Assembly (NCBI GenBank): GCA_009780755.1
Contig: WQZL01000114.1
Location: 1 to 8,053 of the forward strand
Origin: Promicromonosporaceae bacterium
Lineage (GTDB): Bacteria > Actinomycetota > Actinomycetes > Actinomycetales > Cellulomonadaceae
Reading direction: 5' to 3'
Length of the DNA: 8,053 nucleotides
Position 1 is the stretch's first letter, and each line of letters starts with the position of its first letter. Below the pieces are notes generated by a model. The model had not been told where the DNA came from, did not search any database, and saw nothing but the letters and a program-made list of their open reading frames with translations. This document shows, in pieces, positions 5,405 to 8,053 of the stretch. Both the position numbers and the translations under genes were made by a program.

Positions 5405-7030
5405 CTATCGGGTGGTTTTAACAGCCGTGTGTTGAAGGGGTAGGGCGGCCTTGAAGCGGGCTAGGTAGGCGGCGAAGCCAGCCGCATCGACCGGGTCAGG
5501 GTTGATGGCGGCGGTGGCCGCGTCCGCAAACACTTGACCGGCTAGCCAAGCGCCAAGATCGCGGGTCTCTCCCCCGGCCACCGCGTGAGCGTAGGCGGCA
5601 AGTACGGCGGCGCCCCAGGCTCCGCCCTCCCCGGCCATCGAGGCAACCGAAACCGGGGCGTTCACCGCGGCGGCGAGCAACCGCTGGGCCACCCCAGCCG
5701 TGCGGAACAGGCCACCGTGGGCGAGCAGCGAATCGAGCGCCACGCCCTCCTCGGCCAGCGTCTGCATCCCCAGCGCCAAGGTGGCGAACACCGCATACAC
5801 CTGCGTGCGGGCGAAGTTGGCAAGATTTAGCGTCGAGCCGGGGGTGCGCACCATCAACGGACGGCCTTCGTCGAGGCCGATGTTGTGTTCCCCCGAAAGG
5901 AAGTTGAAGGCTAGCAAGCCGCCGCCATCCGGATCAGCATTGAGGGCGGCGCCGAGCAGGGCAGCGAACACGGCCCCATCGTTGGCCGGAGCGCCCAGCG
6001 CCTGGGCGAATTCGCCGAATACCGACGCCCAGGCGCCTAGTTCGGAGGCGCCGTTGTTGCAGTGCACCATCGCCACGGGGGCGCCTGCCGGAGTGGTGAC
6101 CACATCGATTTCCGGGTGGGCGCGGCTTAGTGCGCGTTCAAGCACCACCATTGCGAACACCGACGTGCCCACCGACACGTTTCCGGTGCGCGGGGCAACG
6201 GCATTCGTGGCCACCATGCCGGTTCCCGCATCGCCCTCTGGGGGGCAGAGCAGCGCACCGGGCTGAAGGGTGCCGGTCGGATCGAGCAGGGCCGCGCCCT
6301 CGGCGGTGAGGGTGCCCGCATTTGCTCCGGCAGGCAGCACCTCGGGCAGCAGGTGACGTATTCCCCCCAATATCGCGTCAAGCTTCGCGAGCATGGCCTC
6401 ATCAAAGTCGCAGGTTTCCGGGTCGATGGGGAACATGCCCGAGGCGTCGCCGACGCCGAGTACGTTACGCCCCGTCAACCGGCGGTGAACGTATCCGGCG
6501 AGCGTGGTCAGCGAGGCGACTTGCCGAACATGTTCTTCGCCGTCGAGCGCGGCTTGATAGAAGTGCGCCACCGACCAGCGCAGCGGAATGTTGAAGCCGA
6601 GAACCTCGGTGAGCGCGGCGGCGGCGGGGCCGGTGGAGGTGTTGCGCCAGGTGCGGAATGGGGTTAGCAACTCGTCCTTGCTGTCGAAGGCGAGGTAGCC
6701 GTGCATCATCGCGGAGACGCCGATGGCCGCCACCTGCGTTAGTGGCAGGTCATAGCGGCGGCGCACTTCGGCGGACAACGCGGCGAAAGCTCCAGCGAGT
6801 CCGGTATGCACGGCGTCAAGGGAGTAGGTCCACACTCGATCAACGAACTGGTTTTCCCAGGTGTACTCGCCAACGGCCACGGCCTGTTGATCGGGGCCGA
6901 TCAGGCACGCCTTTATGTTAGTGGAGCCAAGCTCCACGCCGAGAGTCACCTGACCTGCCGTGATAGCCGCTAGAGTCGCAACATCGGCTTCACTGACCGG
7001 GCTTGTCGAGCCGAGGCGTTCCGTGTCCAT
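5405..7030 (-). CDS. araB: FGGY-family carbohydrate kinase, probable L-ribulokinase
   Basis: By context this 541-residue enzyme phosphorylates L-ribulose with ATP, between the AraA and AraD steps. FGGY features are the N-terminal phosphate loop GVELGSTNIKA (31-41), SAMMHGY (106-112), FRTWRN (125-130), GVGDASGMFPID (192-203) with candidate catalytic Asp195, TGNVSVGTS (282-290), and the C-terminal nucleotide-site segments HGGLFRTAG (438-446) and GEGGAWGAA (467-475). The sequence resembles the xylulokinase-like FGGY kinases found beside araA/araD in Bacteroides and clostridia more than E. coli AraB, so it may be a non-orthologous ribulokinase (the clostridial one has been called AraK; from memory). 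The ATG at 7030 is the only possible upstream start: the frame has a stop at 7040-7042 and no alternative start before the phosphate loop. No ribosome binding site precedes it and the predicted transcript start coincides with the ATG. First gene of araBDA. Confidence 0.9.
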   Translation of the reverse strand: MDTERLGSTSPVSEADVATLAAITAGQVTLGVELGSTNIKACLIGPDQQAVAVGEYTWENQFVDRVWTYSLDAVHTGLAGAFAALSAEVRRRYDLPLTQVAAIGVSAMMHGYLAFDSKDELLTPFRTWRNTSTGPAAAALTEVLGFNIPLRWSVAHFYQAALDGEEHVRQVASLTTLAGYVHRRLTGRNVLGVGDASGMFPIDPETCDFDEAMLAKLDAILGGIRHLLPEVLPAGANAGTLTAEGAALLDPTGTLQPGALLCPPEGDAGTGMVATNAVAPRTGNVSVGTSVFAMVVLERALSRAHPEIDVVTTPAGAPVAMVHCNNGASELGAWASVFGEFAQALGAPANDGAVFAALLGAALNADPDGGGLLAFNFLSGEHNIGLDEGRPLMVRTPGSTLNLANFARTQVYAVFATLALGMQTLAEEGVALDSLLAHGGLFRTAGVAQRLLAAAVNAPVSVASMAGEGGAWGAAVLAAYAHAVAGGETRDLGAWLAGQVFADAATAAINPDPVDAAGFAAYLARFKAALPLQHTAVKTTR

Positions 7031-7064
7031 TTCGTTATGTTAGCGTTAACATTGCGCTTGGCAA
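7030..7064 (-). promoter_or_regulatory. Promoter of araBDA, predicted to make a leaderless mRNA
   Basis: On the minus strand TTGCCA (7059-7064), a 16-bp spacer and TAACAT (7037-7042, fitting TAnnnT) form a good sigma-70-type promoter. Only 6 nt separate the -10 hexamer from ATG 7030, so transcription would start at or next to the A of the start codon. The absence of any Shine-Dalgarno sequence agrees with a leaderless araB. The -10 hexamer is one half-site of the overlapping operator. Confidence 0.7.
7037..7052. promoter_or_regulatory. LacI-family (AraR-like) operator upstream of araBDA
   Basis: On the minus strand the site reads ATGTTAACGCTAACAT, an imperfect palindrome with perfect ATGTTA/TAACAT arms and central CG. 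It matches the operator at 2107-2122 at 14 of 16 positions and covers the -10 element of the araBDA promoter, ending 6 nt before the araB start codon. A bound repressor would block RNA polymerase directly. I assign it to the LacI-family regulator encoded upstream by proximity and operator class; inducer and binding are not shown by the sequence. Confidence 0.85.
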
Positions 7065-7098
7065 AGCCCGCCGCGGCATCTCCGGCGCATTCTGTGCG

Positions 7099-8053
7099 TC
7101 AATGCCTCGCCGCGGTACTGCGTCGAACCACCAGCTCGGGCGGAATCACGGCGGCAGCACGCGGTTCGCCGACCATCGGAGCAGCCCCAACGTCTAGCAG
7201 AGCCTGCACGGCCAGGCGCCCGATAGCTGCGAAAGGTTGCCGCACCGTGGTAAGCGAGGGAATCAGGTAGGCGCTGGCCTCAACATCGTCAAAGCCCACC
7301 ACGGAGACATCCTCCGGCACCCGCAGGCCGCACTCCCATAGGGCACGAATCAGGCCAATCGCCAGCAGATCGTTGGCCGCGAATATCGCGGTTGGGCCGC
7401 CGGGACGCCTGATTCGCGGGGCCAAGGCCAGGCCGATCTCGTAACCGCGCTCGGGAGACCATGAGTCGGCCTCGATCACGGATGCCTCAATGTCCTTACC
7501 CTGGGCCACCTCCAGGAAAGCCGCTTCCCGCTCTAGGGCATCGAACCAGCGCGTCGGCCCGGCGATGTGCACCAGGTTGGCGTGGCCGAGTCCCAGCAGA
7601 TGCTTGGTGGCCAGTTGTGCGCCGTGGAATTGATCGACGTAGACATACTGCGCCCCCGCCGAACGCAGAGCCTCCTGTCGGGTCGCGACCATCACCACCG
7701 GGAAGGGGGGCGCCAGATCGTCGATGGCCCGAGCAACATCGTCAACCGGTGCGACCGCTATCACACCATCGACACCATGTTCGATCAATGCCTCCAGCGC
7801 CGAGGCAGCCGAGGCTCCGGCGATGGACTCTAGCGACACCGTCGAGACAAAGTACCCCTCGCGGCGCAAGGCCGCGACGATGGCCTGCTCCATGTTGGCC
7901 GGGCCGAAGTGAGTAGAACCGCTGGTCAGCAGGCCCACCATCTTACTTTGCGCGGTGGCCAATGCGCGGGCCGCAGAGTTTCGGTGGTAGCCGATCTCGG
8001 CGACGGCGGCAAGCACCCGTTCGCGGGTCTCGGGTAGCACGCGCGGGTTGTCG
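7099..8053 (-). CDS. LacI-family transcriptional regulator, AraR-like repressor (partial, N-terminus off window)
   Basis: The frame is open to the right edge and reads DNPRVLPETRERVLAAVAE at the edge, the standard end of a LacI helix-turn-helix domain. The gene therefore does not begin at the GTG at 8038-8040; roughly 20-30 N-terminal residues, including the recognition helix, are missing. The 317 visible residues include the hinge-helix region GYHRNSAARAL, the ligand-binding core with GPTRWFDALERE, the dimer-core motif FAANDLLAIG and VGFDDVEASAYLIPSLTTVRQP, and the end PPELVVRRST. It lies directly upstream of araB on the same strand, 68 bp away, with the araBDA promoter between. The natural inference is an L-arabinose-responsive repressor of the two operators found here, as for LacI-type AraR proteins of other Actinomycetota. 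Without the recognition helix the operator match cannot be tested from this window. Its own promoter lies beyond the right edge. Confidence 0.93.
   Translation of the reverse strand, partial: DNPRVLPETRERVLAAVAEIGYHRNSAARALATAQSKMVGLLTSGSTHFGPANMEQAIVAALRREGYFVSTVSLESIAGASAASALEALIEHGVDGVIAVAPVDDVARAIDDLAPPFPVVMVATRQEALRSAGAQYVYVDQFHGAQLATKHLLGLGHANLVHIAGPTRWFDALEREAAFLEVAQGKDIEASVIEADSWSPERGYEIGLALAPRIRRPGGPTAIFAANDLLAIGLIRALWECGLRVPEDVSVVGFDDVEASAYLIPSLTTVRQPFAAIGRLAVQALLDVGAAPMVGEPRAAAVIPPELVVRRSTAARH

Noticed and set aside
6032..6052. GGCGCCT/AGGCGCC hairpin within the kinase gene
   Set aside because: A 7-bp stem in the middle of a coding region, with no gene boundary nearby.
7000..7012. 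GCTTGTCGA near the araB start, resembling the core of the repeat at 4669-4697
   Set aside because: The match is only 9 bp and lacks the GGTGGTT/AACCACC arms, so it cannot be called a second copy.
7099..8040. LacI-family gene starting at the GTG at 8038-8040
   Set aside because: The frame stays open to the edge and the residues before the GTG (DNPR) continue the helix-turn-helix domain, so the gene is cut by the window.

Overview
This window is an L-arabinose uptake and catabolism locus from a high-GC Gram-positive bacterium. The evidence for Actinomycetota is the strong G/C bias at third codon positions, a LacI-type rather than AraC-type regulator next to araBDA, a lipoprotein sugar-binding protein, an apparently leaderless kinase gene, and a short repeat between araD and araA of the 'GGTTTCGACAAGCTCAACC' type that I recall as scattered through many actinobacterial genomes. 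I cannot name the genus; families within Micrococcales, Actinomycetales or Propionibacteriales would all fit.

Layout from left to right. 1-836 (minus): N-terminal half of a multiple-monosaccharide ABC transporter ATPase (MmsA/GguA type), cut by the left edge. 837-935: intergenic gap with a strong GC hairpin. 936-2051 (minus): ChvE-type periplasmic-binding-family lipoprotein. 2052-2197: divergent control region with a 16-bp LacI-type operator overlapping the chvE promoter. 2198-3136 (plus): cytoplasmic alpha/beta-hydrolase with an intact Ser-Asp-His triad. 3138-4649 (minus): araA, L-arabinose isomerase, converging on the hydrolase with a 1-nt gap. 4650-4702: spacer with the repeat and the araA ribosome binding site. 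4703-5395 (minus): araD, L-ribulose-5-phosphate 4-epimerase. 5405-7030 (minus): an FGGY kinase in the ribulokinase role. 7031-7098: promoter and second operator. 7099-8053 (minus): LacI-family regulator, cut by the right edge so that most of its helix-turn-helix is missing.

How the genes work together: the ChvE/MmsA system (the permease is expected beyond the left edge) imports L-arabinose. AraA converts it to L-ribulose, the kinase makes L-ribulose 5-phosphate, and AraD epimerises that to D-xylulose 5-phosphate for the pentose phosphate pathway. The LacI-family protein is the likely arabinose-responsive repressor (AraR-like). Two operators that match at 14 of 16 positions overlap the -10 regions of the transporter and catabolic promoters, so both units should be controlled together. 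The divergent hydrolase lies next to one operator and may belong to the same regulon.

The core pathway is well known. The points worth a second look are regulatory and architectural: an operator half-site that doubles as the -10 element of an apparently leaderless araB, a 13-bp perfect inverted repeat inside the hydrolase gene that could end the convergent araBDA transcript, the intergenic repeat, and the unassigned hydrolase. I saw no CRISPR array, RNA gene, insertion sequence or phage gene.
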